From: Chitinophagaceae bacterium
GTDB taxonomy: Bacteria > Bacteroidota > Bacteroidia > Chitinophagales > Chitinophagaceae
Length of the DNA: 64,000 bases
Assembly (NCBI GenBank): GCA_016715365.1
Contig: JADKAM010000004.1
Coordinates: 62,001-126,000 of the forward strand
Reading direction: 5' to 3'
Each line of letters opens with the position of its first letter. Within the stretch, counting starts at the first letter, position 1. Below the pieces are notes generated by a model. It was not told the DNA's origin. It worked only from the letters and a program-made list of their open reading frames with translations, and ran no database searches. Below, piece after piece: positions 1 through 9,442 of this stretch. Position numbers and translations under genes: made by a program.

Positions 1-2564
1 ACTTTGTTATTTGTAATGTTTGTTATAGTTGCTTCAATATCGATATTCCTGAACTTATATCTTAAACCCCAATCAAGAAAGAAATATTTTGAATGAACAG
101 CCTGGGTATTTTTAAAATCATAATAATCTGTATTTACAGATGTTGAAAATTTAGAGGTCAGAAAAAAATAAATTTTAAAATTATTCTGAATACTGAAATT
201 TTGAATGTCAGATATTTCATTTCTCATTTGAAATAATTTGCTTTTATTTTTTTGAAGAGACAATGAATTCTCGAAATTCCCCCATGAAAATTTGTTTACT
301 GTAGTTTTTATTTTTATTTCATTTATTGTGGATGAAATTTGTGTTTCAGTATTTTGCAATAACTGAAGATTTTTTATTTCTCCTCTTACAAAAACTATAG
401 AAACATTAGTTTTTGCGGTTAAAAAAAACTTATTAATGTAACCTGTAAAATATAGGCTATATTGATTATTCCACCTTTGTATTGCCAGTGTTTTTGTTAA
501 AGAATTGTTGTAGGTATTGCTTAATAGCAAGTTTCTTTTAAGTGCAGAATAAGAGGTGGTAAAATATATAAACAAACCATTTAGCGGATTCTTATATGCA
601 AATGAACCTTTGAGATTTTTCAATTTTTCTACAGGGAGTATGCTGTCATTTTGCCGCAAAGTTCTGTAATTAGTTAAAATATACCCGTCGTGTGTATCTA
701 AAATTGATTTGATTGTTGTTTGTTTTACAAATCCAATTTGCATTTCCAGTTTTGATGTAAGTGGTATTGTTATATCCAAACGTGGGTTTAAGGAAACATT
801 TGTGTATGTTTTTTTTTGGCCTGTGTTATTGTCTTTTTGTGTAGCGAAATTTGCCTCAATTGGAATAGTTAACGCAAAGGTGTTTTTCTTTTTAATGAAG
901 CTTAATGTATTAAATATATAAGGTTTTATCCTTTGCCATGTCAATTTGTTTGTTAAGCTATCTGCAGTTAATGCTATGCTATTGTTTAACGGGTTTAAGA
1001 AATAGGATTGTAAATAAATATTAGAGGTTTCAATTCCAAGTTTACTTTCATATTGAAGCGCCTTTTTTTTTCTTGTTAAGGATATTGAGGTATTGGTTAA
1101 AAGGTTTTTTAAATTGGTTTTTTGCTTAAGCTCGGGGAAGTTTGCACCTCCATTAAACACTGCAGCAAACGTGCCAGGTAAAACGGCAAGTTCTTGTGGG
1201 TTAGCTGTATAATTCAGTTTGCTTGAGAAGCTTAATAAAACTTTGCGTTTTACTTTGTTAAACGTAAACTCATTGCTTACGGTATTTGAATTTGATGATA
1301 ATTTTTGCAAAACAGACTGAATTGTTTCAATGTTCCCTGTTTCTGCTGATTGTTCATTTTTATAAGTTAATAAATTCCTCAGGTAATATTTTTGGGTATT
1401 AATTGTATAGTTTAACTCTGTTTTAAATTTATTCTCCTTATTATTATTGTTATAAACTTCTTTAAAATTTATTGTATCGTTCGGCAAAAAAAAGGTAATT
1501 GAATTGCTGCCGATTGAGGTATTATTATCAAAATATTGACTAACATTTAGTTTTAACTGCGCTTTATTTTTTAATACAGTTAAGATATTAAAATGCACCA
1601 GGTGGGAATTGTTGAATGTATATCTTTTAGCAGGCAGGTTAATTGCAGGCAGACTTACAAGATTCAATAATTTCACATTCAAGGTATTATCATCTTCTGC
1701 CCCTAATTGTTTTATTGCATAATTATCATTGAGTTCGCTGTATAAGTAAGAACCACTATTATTGTTTTTGTAAGCCCCTATCAGTTGTAAGTTTTTTCTA
1801 AAATTAAGAGGTGTTAGTTCATTATCCCAGAGTATTGGGGTTACCCCAATACCAAGTTTGGCCTTGGTTATTACCCGGTTTTTTGCTTTTGCTTTTAGCT
1901 TTATGTTTATAGCAGTTCCTTTGGTTGTTGCAAAACTATCAAGTGCTCTTATTGCCTGGTGGTTATTTAAGAGCTGAATTTTGTCAACCAATTCTGAAGG
2001 AATATTTTGGTTAGCTATATTATATTTTGTACCAAGTAAGTCGAGTCCATCAATGTAATAATTGCTAATAGGTTTGCCATTATAAGTAATAGTCCCATTT
2101 GCATCAATCTCTATACCTGGTAGTTTTGCTAAAACATCGCCAATTACCCTGTCTTGCTTACTGCTAAAAAAACTTGCGCTATAATTCGTTGTATCTCCCT
2201 GTAAAATTATTGGGCTGTTTTTTACAACAACAGTGGGCAACTCTGTTGATTTTTCAGTTAAAGTAAAAATTGAAGTTTGAGATATGTTTACAACATTCTT
2301 TTCAAGTGTTAAATAATCTATGCAACTTATTGTTATCTTAATTGTATCACTTTTTGTATGTAAGGTTATTTTAAAATTGCCGGCATTATCACTTATCCCA
2401 TAAGCTAAGATTGAGTTGGTAGATGGTGTGGAAAGTAGAATACTAGCATTAGTAATAGCTCTGTTAGCCGTATTCTTTATTTGCCCGGTAAATATTGTTT
2501 GTGAGAAAGCTTGTACATAAACGAAGAGGCAAAATGAAAAAAAAAGTATTTTGCAACATTTCAT
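1..2564 (-). CDS. TonB-receptor-like outer-membrane beta-barrel protein (3' end outside window)
   Basis: The frame is open from an ATG at 2564 to the left edge, giving 854 codons and no stop, so the C-terminus lies outside. The N-terminus is a signal peptide ending near FVYVQAFSQ. A carboxypeptidase-like regulatory (CarboxypepD_reg) domain follows at about residues 22-100. A plug-like segment at about 130-230 contains DVLAKLPGIEIDANGTITYN and YYIDGLDLLG. The rest is Asn/Thr/Lys-rich alternating beta-strand sequence typical of a 22-strand barrel. This matches the family annotated as outer membrane beta-barrel / TonB-dependent receptor in Bacteroidota; the substrate is unknown. The upstream GLPGLI gene ends in TAA directly against this ATG (TAAATG), so the two were probably co-transcribed. 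GLPGLI proteins and such barrels are commonly paired. Confidence 0.8.
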   Translation of the reverse strand, partial: MKCCKILFFSFCLFVYVQAFSQTIFTGQIKNTANRAITNASILLSTPSTNSILAYGISDNAGNFKITLHTKSDTIKITISCIDYLTLEKNVVNISQTSIFTLTEKSTELPTVVVKNSPIILQGDTTNYSASFFSSKQDRVIGDVLAKLPGIEIDANGTITYNGKPISNYYIDGLDLLGTKYNIANQNIPSELVDKIQLLNNHQAIRALDSFATTKGTAINIKLKAKAKNRVITKAKLGIGVTPILWDNELTPLNFRKNLQLIGAYKNNNSGSYLYSELNDNYAIKQLGAEDDNTLNVKLLNLVSLPAINLPAKRYTFNNSHLVHFNILTVLKNKAQLKLNVSQYFDNNTSIGSNSITFFLPNDTINFKEVYNNNNKENKFKTELNYTINTQKYYLRNLLTYKNEQSAETGNIETIQSVLQKLSSNSNTVSNEFTFNKVKRKVLLSFSSKLNYTANPQELAVLPGTFAAVFNGGANFPELKQKTNLKNLLTNTSISLTRKKKALQYESKLGIETSNIYLQSYFLNPLNNSIALTADSLTNKLTWQRIKPYIFNTLSFIKKKNTFALTIPIEANFATQKDNNTGQKKTYTNVSLNPRLDITIPLTSKLEMQIGFVKQTTIKSILDTHDGYILTNYRTLRQNDSILPVEKLKNLKGSFAYKNPLNGLFIYFTTSYSALKRNLLLSNTYNNSLTKTLAIQRWNNQYSLYFTGYINKFFLTAKTNVSIVFVRGEIKNLQLLQNTETQISSTINEIKIKTTVNKFSWGNFENSLSLQKNKSKLFQMRNEISDIQNFSIQNNFKIYFFLTSKFSTSVNTDYYDFKNTQAVHSKYFFLDWGLRYKFRNIDIEATITNITNNK

Positions 2565-3412
2565 TTAGTTATTTAAATCTAAAGGGTTATAAGGTCTTTT
2601 TTTTCTTACTTTATTCATATCCATACCAGGTGTAGTCATTGTAACGCCCCATTCTTTTTCAATTGAAGATAATGGATCTACATTGTACAATCTTTTTCTT
2701 TGAAGGGCGATTTCTTTGGAAACCTTTTCGGCATTTTCATATTCGATAAAAACAGGTTCAGTTTGTGGTTTTGCAATTAATTCTCTGCATACAAATGAAA
2801 ATTGGTTACGTGTGTCTTCTATTTTTAATATTAAACCGGGTAAACTATTGTACAACCATGGACCTTGTTGAATAGGTATGTTTTTAGCAAACCAAGCTAT
2901 AATATATCTTCCCCTATAAAATGCAGTAGCTTTTTGGCAAATTTCATTTAAAACTAAAATTGTATCTGGCAATAAACTCCAAGCAGGGCTTGTAAGGCTA
3001 TCTTGGTAATAATGTGGAATTTTAGAAATTCTGTCAAATACCTTATAATATTTTTTTTCAAAATTAATTTCAACACATTCGGATTCCTTGTCGCCAAAAG
3101 GAGGCGGAGTATTCACAACAATTGTATTGCCCGACACTTGCATATTATCATTAGATTGTTTTAAACCAAGATGCCTTAATGAACTATAAAATTTTGCTTC
3201 ATGCTTTTTTAGGTCATGACATCATAATCTCTTAGGTTCATCTGTAGTGTCTTTAAATGTAAACACTGCAATTTATATCGGCTTGGCAGTGTCTTTTAAA
3301 ATAGCTAAAGTCATTTTTACTTTGCTATCAATATTCTTGAAGTATTTGTTTGTGCGAAAGTTGAATTATTTAAACAGAGTAGCAAGGGGAATAGCAATAA
3401 TTTAGTTTTCAT
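2565..3412 (-). pseudogene. GLPGLI-family protein, broken near the N-terminus
   Basis: The intact 3' part (2565-3143, 192 codons from an internal ATG) has the family hallmark SLPGLILKIED preceded by a Gly-Pro-Trp and followed by aromatic-rich strands, as in GLPGLI proteins (TIGR01200). Reading upstream of that ATG the same frame continues with protein-like sequence (KFYSSLRHLGLKQSNDN) until a stop at about 3222. A separate ATG at 3412, in another frame, encodes a good signal peptide (MKTKLLLFPLLLCLNN, then FAQTNTS) and runs into a stop about 30 codons later. A third frame between them reads SKVKMTLAILKDTAKPI before another stop. The signal peptide and body are therefore separated by at least one frameshift and stops. 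It was probably once a periplasmic or outer-membrane partner of the downstream barrel. Without a signal peptide the 192-residue fragment would not be exported. Confidence 0.7.
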
Positions 3413-3671
3413 AATTTAGAATTGAAAAGTAACGGGTTAAGATTTTTTAAAATACTTGGCTTGCGAATAATCACAATATTTCAATACTTAAATATACAAG
3501 TTATCTATATAGATATGCGATAGGCTATCATTTAATCTGATGAGATAACCTTCTATTGCTTTTTAAAAAAATTTTGATAAAAGGTATCAAATTAGATAAA
3601 GGCACTTACACATAGCAAAAACGGCTGAATGTTTAGCAATTAGGATTTTGGAATTAAGAAGGGATCAGACT
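3413..3671. other. Intergenic gap, no gene seen
   Basis: AT-rich sequence between the GLPGLI remnant and the end of ppx. I see no convincing reading frame, hairpin terminator or promoter box. Confidence 0.5.
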
Positions 3672-4550
3672 TTATTTCAACTCTTCCCACATATGCTGTA
3701 CCAATCCATCTACCAAACCAATTTTGGGTACATACATTTCGGTAGCGCCGGCCCAGCGCATGGCATTGGTGTAAATTTGTAAAGCCGGTACAATTACATC
3801 GGCACGGTCGGCTCTTAAATTATACAGCCTGATCCTGTCTTCCAGATTCACACTGCCTAATTCCCTGAGGTAGTCTTTAAGCAGATCAAGTGTAAGCGGT
3901 TTACCATCCTTGCGTTTGCTCATGCTGAAAATCTTGTTGATGTTTCCACCACTGCCAATGGCCACCACTTCTTTTTGTCCTTTGGTTACGGTCTTGATGA
4001 CCTCTTTCATCTGTTCCCAGGTTTTATCATTAACCTGGTTTTGTAATAAACGGATGGTGCCAATATTGAAGGATTCTTTAAAATTAAGTACGCCATTGCT
4101 GAAGAAAGAAAGTTCGGTACTGCCACCGCCCACGTCAATGTACATGTAGCTATGGTCTTTGTCTAAGGTTTCGGCAATATGGTTTTCGAAAACCAGGCCG
4201 GCTTCCATATCGCCACTGATGATTTCAATGGCAATATCGGTTTCCATTTTTACTTTACGTATAATATCCTCGCTGTTTTTTGCATCCCGCATGGCACTGG
4301 TGGCGCAGGCTTTTACCTGTTTAACATCGTAAGCATTCATCAAATGTTTAAATGCCTTCATGGTTTGTATAAGCATGCCGGTCTTTTGTTTGGAGATAAG
4401 GCCGGTTTCAAATACTTCAAAACCCAAACGCAATGGCACCCTTATTAAATTGAGCTTATTAAAAATTGGAACGTTCTTTTCGTTGACAGTTACTTCAGTA
4501 ATTAATAAACGGGCTGCGTTACTTCCTATGTCTATGGCTGCTAATTTCAA
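3672..4550 (-). CDS. ppx: Ppx/GppA-family exopolyphosphatase
   Basis: A 292-residue ASKHA-fold phosphatase predicted to release phosphate from polyphosphate, or from pppGpp, in the cytoplasm. The phosphate-binding loop DIGSNAARLLI lies at residues 7-17. CATSAMRDAKN near 82-92, YIDVGGGSTELS near 137-148 and GSGGNINKI near 199-207 are the usual Ppx/GppA motifs. The length fits the short form that has only the catalytic ASKHA domains and lacks the HD-like C-terminal domain of E. coli Ppx. It lies 119 bases downstream of ppk1 on the same strand, so the synthesis and degradation genes are paired; a long inverted repeat sits between them. The Ppx versus GppA substrate cannot be decided from sequence, but the ppk1 neighbour favours Ppx. 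Confidence 0.88.
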   Translation of the reverse strand: MKLAAIDIGSNAARLLITEVTVNEKNVPIFNKLNLIRVPLRLGFEVFETGLISKQKTGMLIQTMKAFKHLMNAYDVKQVKACATSAMRDAKNSEDIIRKVKMETDIAIEIISGDMEAGLVFENHIAETLDKDHSYMYIDVGGGSTELSFFSNGVLNFKESFNIGTIRLLQNQVNDKTWEQMKEVIKTVTKGQKEVVAIGSGGNINKIFSMSKRKDGKPLTLDLLKDYLRELGSVNLEDRIRLYNLRADRADVIVPALQIYTNAMRWAGATEMYVPKIGLVDGLVQHMWEELK

Positions 4551-4554
4551 AATA

Positions 4555-4674
4555 GTTAATCCGTTTATTGGTTAATCTGTTAATCCGTTAATCCGTGGGG
4601 ATCTTTAATTGTTTAATCTGCTATTGTTACAAACGAAATTACGGATTAACGTTTAAACGGATTAACGGATTAAC
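4555..4674. repeat. Iterated inverted repeat between ppk1 and ppx
   Basis: GTTAATCCGT or a one-base variant occurs four times (4555, 4571, 4579, 4587), and its complement ACGGATTAAC three times (4641, 4657, 4665). The segments 4579-4596 and 4657-4674 are a perfect 18-base inverted repeat with a 60-base loop. The ppk1-side arm covers the ppk1 stop codon (4670-4672). The hairpin could protect the ppk1 mRNA end or attenuate ppx; that role is inference. Confidence 0.8.
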
Positions 4675-6730
4675 TTTTCCTGTACAGATAATTATACGTC
4701 TCCACCTGGCTGCGTATTTTTTTTGTGTTGCGTGGGTTTACATATTGGTTGCCGAGGTCATTATCCAGTATCCTGGCCTTGATATTGTCTTTCAGTTGTA
4801 TCTGAATGATGTCTTTAATTTCCTGCTGAATATTTTTTTCAAAAATGGGACAGGCAACTTCCACCCGGTGATCAATATTGCGTACCATCCAGTCGGCAGA
4901 TGAAATAAAAGTTCTTTCTTTGCCGCCGTTGTGAAAGATCATGATACGGGAATGCTCGAGGTACTCATCTACAATGCTGATGGCCTGCACGGGTATTTTG
5001 AATTTTTTATTTTCGGTGAGCATACAAAAAATTCCCCTGATGATCAGTTTAATTTCAACACCTGATTTTGCAGCTTCGTATAATTTGTCAATGAGCATTT
5101 CATCGCTCAGCGAATTTAATTTAAGAATGATGGAAGCCGGTTTTTTCAATCTGGCAGTTTTTATTTCTTTATTGATCATCTGCAGCAAATGTCTTCTCAT
5201 TCCCGTAGGACTTACCAATAATGTTTTGCAGCTTTTTAATAAAGCGATCCTGGTTTTGGGCTGCTCCAGGTAATTAAACAGGCGGTTTACATCGGCCATA
5301 ATATTGCGGTCGGATGTAAGCAGGCAGGCATCGCTGTAAACCTTTGCGGTTTTTTCATTCAGGTTGCCGGTGCTTACAAAACCATAATGAATGGTGCGGT
5401 TGTTCACCCGCTTTTTTATTAAACAGATCTTGGCGTGTACTTTTACATTGGGTACACCCAGTAATACTTTTACGCCATTTTCTTCCAGTTCGGTTTTCCA
5501 TTCCAGGTTGGCTTCTTCGTCAAAGCGGGCACGCAGTTCCAGCACCACGGTTACCTGTTTGCCATTGCGTACAGCATTGGTTAATGCATTGATGATCTTT
5601 GAACGGTCGGCCAGGCGGTAACAGGTTATTTTAATGCTGATCACTTCGGGATCTATCGCAGCTTCACGTAACAAGTCAATAATGCTGTCGAAGGAATGAT
5701 ACGGAAAATTCAGCAGTACATCTTTTTCTAAAACAATATTGGTAACGCTGGTAACATTTTTTAAAACGGGATGAATAAACGGTTTTTTGCGCTGGCTTTT
5801 TTTATTGAAAACCGATTCGGGAAAATTCATGAAGTCGACAAAATTATGAATACGGCCACCCGGTATCAGGTTATCTTTTTGCAATAAACCCAGGCGGCGC
5901 ACCAGGTAGGTGAGGAGCGACGGGTCGATGGCTTTATCAAAAACAAAACGTACCGGTTTGCCTTTCTTGCGGTTCTTTAAACCCTTTTCTATTTTTTGAA
6001 TGAGCGATGTAGATATGTCATTATCAAGATCAATTTCAGCATCACGGGTTACTTTAATGATGTGAGCAGAGAAAGTATCGTATCCAAAAAATGAAAAAAT
6101 ATTGGGTAAACAAAAGCGGATAATATCTTCCAGTAAAATGATCTGCTTATCGGCGTTTTTTGATGGAAGTATGATGAACCGGGGCAGCCTTCGGGTTGGT
6201 ACCGAGAGCAATGCATACTTTTGCGGAATGGATCTGTCTTTTTTCGATAGTTTACAAGCCAGGTAAATTGACCGGTCGTTTAATACCGGAAAATCCTGGA
6301 TACTTTCAATCATCAGCGGTATTACATTACTTCGTATCTCTTCATTAAAATAATCCAGGATAAAAGCCTGCTGTGTTTTGTTTAACTGTGTTTCTTTAAC
6401 CAGGTAGATCCTTTCTTTTTTAAGCTCCCGCAAGATCTCGTTCCAGATGCGTTCAAATTCTTTTTGCTGTTCAATTACTATTTCCTGTATCTCTTCAATA
6501 ATGGCGGCTGGCGTAAGTTCCAGGTGCATTTTGGATTTTTTTCCGAACTCGATCATGCGCTTAAGTGCAGCCACACGTACCCGAAAAAACTCATCCAGGT
6601 TGTTGGAAAAAATGCCCAGAAAACGGATGCGTTCCCGCAAAGGAACGGTTTCATCTGCAGCCTCCTGTAATACCCTGTTGTTGAAGGAAAGCCAGCTGAT
6701 ATCCCGGAATATGATCTTACGTTTTTGCAA
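4670..6730 (-). CDS. ppk1: Polyphosphate kinase 1
   Basis: A 686-residue protein of the usual PPK1 length, which reversibly transfers the ATP gamma-phosphate to polyphosphate. The N-terminus (ISWLSFNNRVLQEA, about residues 12-25) and FLGIFSNNLDEFFRVRVA (about 38-55) are characteristic of the PPK1 N-domain. The catalytic half has VKVHAKICLIKK with the phospho-acceptor His region, YGFVSTGNLNEKTAKVYSD, and a second His motif LEHSRIMIFHNGG near residue 600. The gene is followed by ppx and preceded, after a 94-base gap, by the nucleotidyltransferase gene on the same strand. Confidence 0.95.
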   Translation of the reverse strand: MQKRKIIFRDISWLSFNNRVLQEAADETVPLRERIRFLGIFSNNLDEFFRVRVAALKRMIEFGKKSKMHLELTPAAIIEEIQEIVIEQQKEFERIWNEILRELKKERIYLVKETQLNKTQQAFILDYFNEEIRSNVIPLMIESIQDFPVLNDRSIYLACKLSKKDRSIPQKYALLSVPTRRLPRFIILPSKNADKQIILLEDIIRFCLPNIFSFFGYDTFSAHIIKVTRDAEIDLDNDISTSLIQKIEKGLKNRKKGKPVRFVFDKAIDPSLLTYLVRRLGLLQKDNLIPGGRIHNFVDFMNFPESVFNKKSQRKKPFIHPVLKNVTSVTNIVLEKDVLLNFPYHSFDSIIDLLREAAIDPEVISIKITCYRLADRSKIINALTNAVRNGKQVTVVLELRARFDEEANLEWKTELEENGVKVLLGVPNVKVHAKICLIKKRVNNRTIHYGFVSTGNLNEKTAKVYSDACLLTSDRNIMADVNRLFNYLEQPKTRIALLKSCKTLLVSPTGMRRHLLQMINKEIKTARLKKPASIILKLNSLSDEMLIDKLYEAAKSGVEIKLIIRGIFCMLTENKKFKIPVQAISIVDEYLEHSRIMIFHNGGKERTFISSADWMVRNIDHRVEVACPIFEKNIQQEIKDIIQIQLKDNIKARILDNDLGNQYVNPRNTKKIRSQVETYNYLYRKS

Positions 6731-6824
6731 GCAAATTGAATTTTAGGAGTGAATGTGGCGAATTTAAGGGCTTGCGTTTAATTGTAGCTACAATCAATAT
6801 TAAGTTTTTGTAAAAATGAAAATA

Positions 6825-7322
6825 TTATTTATCGCCGTTTTTCATTCTTTCGATAATACCGGTGGTCGAAAACCCCTCCAGTATGGGAACAATTTTTACT
6901 TCGCCGCCATTGGCCATTACTTCTTTGGCACCCACGATCTGGTCAATGGAATAATCACCCCCCTTTACGAGCACATCAGGCAAAAGAGCCGATATTAAAT
7001 TTAAAGGGGTGTCTTCTTCAAATAAAATAACCGCATCAACCATCACCAGCGATGCCATCAGCAATGTTCTTGATCCTTCGTTATTAACCGGGCGGCTTTC
7101 GCCTTTTAATCTTTTTACCGATGCATCTGCATTAATACCTACAATTAAAATATGGCCGTAGAGTGCAGCTTCGCTTAAGGAGGCTATATGTCCTTCGTGC
7201 AGAATGTCAAAAACACCGTTGGTGAAAACAATTTTTTTGTCAAGCAGCCGCCAGCGCCTGATCTGTAGTTTCAATTCAGTAAGTGTAAAAATTTTATCCG
7301 GTATGGCTTGTATTGATTTCAT
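6825..7322 (-). CDS. RfaE-like nucleotidyltransferase (heptose-1-phosphate adenylyltransferase type)
   Basis: A protein of about 165 residues of the cytidylyltransferase-like fold. FTNGVFDILHEGHIASL (about residues 34-50) is the nucleotide-binding signature with the HxGH element, and LVKGGDYSIDQIVGA near 120-134 is typical of the RfaE/HldE C-terminal domain. It probably attaches AMP to a sugar phosphate, such as D-glycero-beta-D-manno-heptose 1-phosphate, for lipopolysaccharide synthesis. I chose the ATG at 7322 (MKSIQAIPDKIF). A longer in-frame start at 7373 would read deep into the upstream gene and add a Cys-rich stretch unlike the family. The chosen start still overlaps the upstream membrane-protein gene by 29 bases, suggesting translational coupling. 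There is no fused kinase domain, so it is the stand-alone form. The exact sugar substrate is inferred. Confidence 0.82.
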   Translation of the reverse strand: MKSIQAIPDKIFTLTELKLQIRRWRLLDKKIVFTNGVFDILHEGHIASLSEAALYGHILIVGINADASVKRLKGESRPVNNEGSRTLLMASLVMVDAVILFEEDTPLNLISALLPDVLVKGGDYSIDQIVGAKEVMANGGEVKIVPILEGFSTTGIIERMKNGDK

Positions 7323-8316
7323 TTTTTTGTTTGTTAATGTAAGGAAGCAGCAACAGGCAGATAAAACCCACAACTAAAATAATGCAGGTGGCTACGCCCC
7401 AGATGAGCCAGCCAAATGCTTTACCATAGGCACTGTCGATACCGTATAGGATCAACGTTTGCATTACAAAAATGGGAAACAGGCCAATTCCGTTTGGAGT
7501 AATGATCATGGCAAATGTTGCCAGTACCAATACACTGCAGGCGGCTCTTATATCCAGTTCTGCTGTATGCTCCATTGCCATAAAACCGATATAGATCTGT
7601 AATAGATACATGGCCCATATAAACAACGTGTGTGCAATAAACTGGTTGCGTTTCTTTAAACTCTTTATCGCTGTAAATCCTTGTCCGATACCTTTAAAAA
7701 AATTGTTTGTTTTAAGAATGGTTTTATTTTCAGGGTAATTTTTAACCAGCAATTTTAAACCAAAATAAATAAGCAGCATAATTCCTAAAACTATTAAGCC
7801 TTTTACCCAAAGCGGCATACCGGCGTTATCTCCAAAAGATGCAATCTTTTCTTTGATAAAACTGCCGATCTTATCTACCTGTATCATTACCGTAATGCCG
7901 ATGAAGAGAACAAAACAGAAAAGATCAAATGTGCGTTCAATTAAAATAGATCCAACCAGCTTTTCAACTTTTATGTGTTCGTACTTTGATAAAAAAGTGC
8001 ATTTTAATACTTCGCCCAAACGGGGAATGGCTGCATTAGCCAGGTATCCAACCATGGTTACTGCAAATACGTTTTTTATTTTTGGATAATAATCCAGTGG
8101 TTCTAAAAGCAATTTCCACCGGTAGGCACGACTTAAATGGCTTAGCAGGCTCATAAAAATTATAGGAATGATCAGCCAGTAATTAGCACTGCGTAATGCA
8201 GATATGAACTGGTTTTTTTGCTCTGCAGTCATACCTTTTAGCTGCCACCAAACCAAAAATATACCGGCGCCCAGGAAAATGGTGTACTGTAATATGGAGA
8301 TTAACCGTTTATTCAT
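7294..8316 (-). CDS. Flippase-like / lysylphosphatidylglycerol-synthase TM-domain membrane protein
   Basis: A 340-residue integral membrane protein with about eight hydrophobic segments. The stretch LSHLSRAYRWKLLLEP followed by GYLANAAIPRLGEVLKC matches the conserved N-terminal region of the UPF0104 / LPG-synthase TM family (AglD-like flippases). The C-terminal half contains TPNGIGLFPIFV, the second conserved patch of that family. These proteins are thought to move lipid-linked molecules across the inner membrane; the substrate here is unknown. The gene overlaps the nucleotidyltransferase by 29 bases, which is consistent with a shared role in envelope glycolipid assembly (inference). Confidence 0.82.
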   Translation of the reverse strand: MNKRLISILQYTIFLGAGIFLVWWQLKGMTAEQKNQFISALRSANYWLIIPIIFMSLLSHLSRAYRWKLLLEPLDYYPKIKNVFAVTMVGYLANAAIPRLGEVLKCTFLSKYEHIKVEKLVGSILIERTFDLFCFVLFIGITVMIQVDKIGSFIKEKIASFGDNAGMPLWVKGLIVLGIMLLIYFGLKLLVKNYPENKTILKTNNFFKGIGQGFTAIKSLKKRNQFIAHTLFIWAMYLLQIYIGFMAMEHTAELDIRAACSVLVLATFAMIITPNGIGLFPIFVMQTLILYGIDSAYGKAFGWLIWGVATCIILVVGFICLLLLPYINKQKNEINTSHTG

Positions 8317-8493
8317 AATCGGTTACAAATTACGAAGGGAAAACAGGAATGTCAAAAAGAAGATGTTGAAGATTTGATACTGGATGATAGATACTGATAG
8401 ATACTGGATAAAGCCAGAAACCTTAAAAGCCTTTTGACAACTTAAGTTCCTATCCGGAATCAAGGATCCAGAATCCATGATTCAATGTTATCT
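8317..8493. other. Intergenic gap with iterated words in both orientations
   Basis: GATACTGGAT-type words occur three times near 8377-8411 (with GATAGATACTGATAG between them), and partial complements such as GGATCCAGAATCC and GGAATCAAGG lie near 8455-8475. This resembles the oppositely oriented word arrays in other gaps of this window. No gene is visible. Confidence 0.5.
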
Positions 8494-9336
8494 CTACAAA
8501 AGCATATTATCTATCAACCTTACTTCACCTAAAAATGCAGCGGCTACTGCAACCAGTTTGCTGTTTCCATCCCAGTGGTTAATAATATCAAGGTTACCGG
8601 CATCAGCTATTTCTATGTAATTAACCTTAAAACCGGCATTGGTTAAATTATCAATGGCTGTTTGTTTTAATGCAGTTAAATTGCCGGGCTTACTATTGTT
8701 TTTTAAATAAGATAAGGTTTCAAATATTTTTAGCGCTTGTTTTTGGCTTTCTTCAGTCAGCCTCATATTTCTGCTGCTCATGGCAAGCCCGCTGGTTTCA
8801 CGCAGGGTGGGGCATATGTGGATGGTTGTATTGATATTTTCCAGTTCAACCAGTTTTTTTATGACCATGCATTGCTGGTAATCTTTCTGGCCAAGGTATA
8901 AATCATCGGCAGGAATAATATTTAGCAGCCGGTGTACCACCAGGCAAACCCCCTGAAAATGCCCCGGCCTGTATTTACCTTCCAGTACGGTTTCCAAATA
9001 CCCCAGGTTATAGGTTTTTGCATTTCCGGTTCCTGCAGGGTACATTTCTGAGACGGAGGGTAAAAACAATATATCACAGCCGGCCTTTTCCAATGCATCA
9101 ATATCTTTTTCAATAGTGGAAGGGTAATTATCGAAATCTTTGGCATCGTTAAATTGGGCCGGATTTACAAAAATGCTGCAAACCGAAATGGAACCGGCCT
9201 TTTTAGAAGCCTTGATCAGCGAAATATGTCCCGGGTGCAATGCGCCCATGGTAGGTATGAAACCAATTTTTTTGCCGGCAGTTTTGCTTTTCAGCAGCCA
9301 GGCAGTAATATCAGCAGCTTTCTTAAATAGTATCAT
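8494..9336 (-). CDS. panC: Pantothenate synthetase (pantoate--beta-alanine ligase)
   Basis: A 280-residue enzyme joining pantoate and beta-alanine with ATP to make pantothenate, the precursor of coenzyme A. The family motifs are clear: IPTMGALHPGHISLI (residues 27-41, with the HxGH nucleotide loop), FVNPAQFND (57-65), GQKDYQQ near 146 and the SSRNMRL segment near 185. The length is standard. It diverges from the glycogen-synthase-like gene across a 106-base gap. panB and panD are not in the window. Confidence 0.96.
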   Translation of the reverse strand: MILFKKAADITAWLLKSKTAGKKIGFIPTMGALHPGHISLIKASKKAGSISVCSIFVNPAQFNDAKDFDNYPSTIEKDIDALEKAGCDILFLPSVSEMYPAGTGNAKTYNLGYLETVLEGKYRPGHFQGVCLVVHRLLNIIPADDLYLGQKDYQQCMVIKKLVELENINTTIHICPTLRETSGLAMSSRNMRLTEESQKQALKIFETLSYLKNNSKPGNLTALKQTAIDNLTNAGFKVNYIEIADAGNLDIINHWDGNSKLVAVAAAFLGEVRLIDNMLL

Positions 9337-9394
9337 ATTGGTATCAATTACACTTCAAATGCCTGTTGAATCTGATTTTCCCGAATAAATAACG

Positions 9395-9402
9395 TACTTT
9401 TG
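9395..9402 (+). promoter_or_regulatory. -7 promoter box for the glycogen-synthase-like/DUF4270 unit
   Basis: TACTTTTG matches the Bacteroidota -7 consensus TAnnTTTG and lies 40 bases before the ATG at 9443. No clear TTG box at the usual -33 spacing was found, so the call rests on one element. Confidence 0.45.
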
Positions 9403-9442
9403 CAGCCGTTTCTAAAATATTACAGCAACAAACCAAGGGTAA

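Noticed and set aside
709..921. Plus-strand open frame of 70 codons
   Set aside because: It is antisense to the barrel gene, of low complexity, with no start context or homology-like features.
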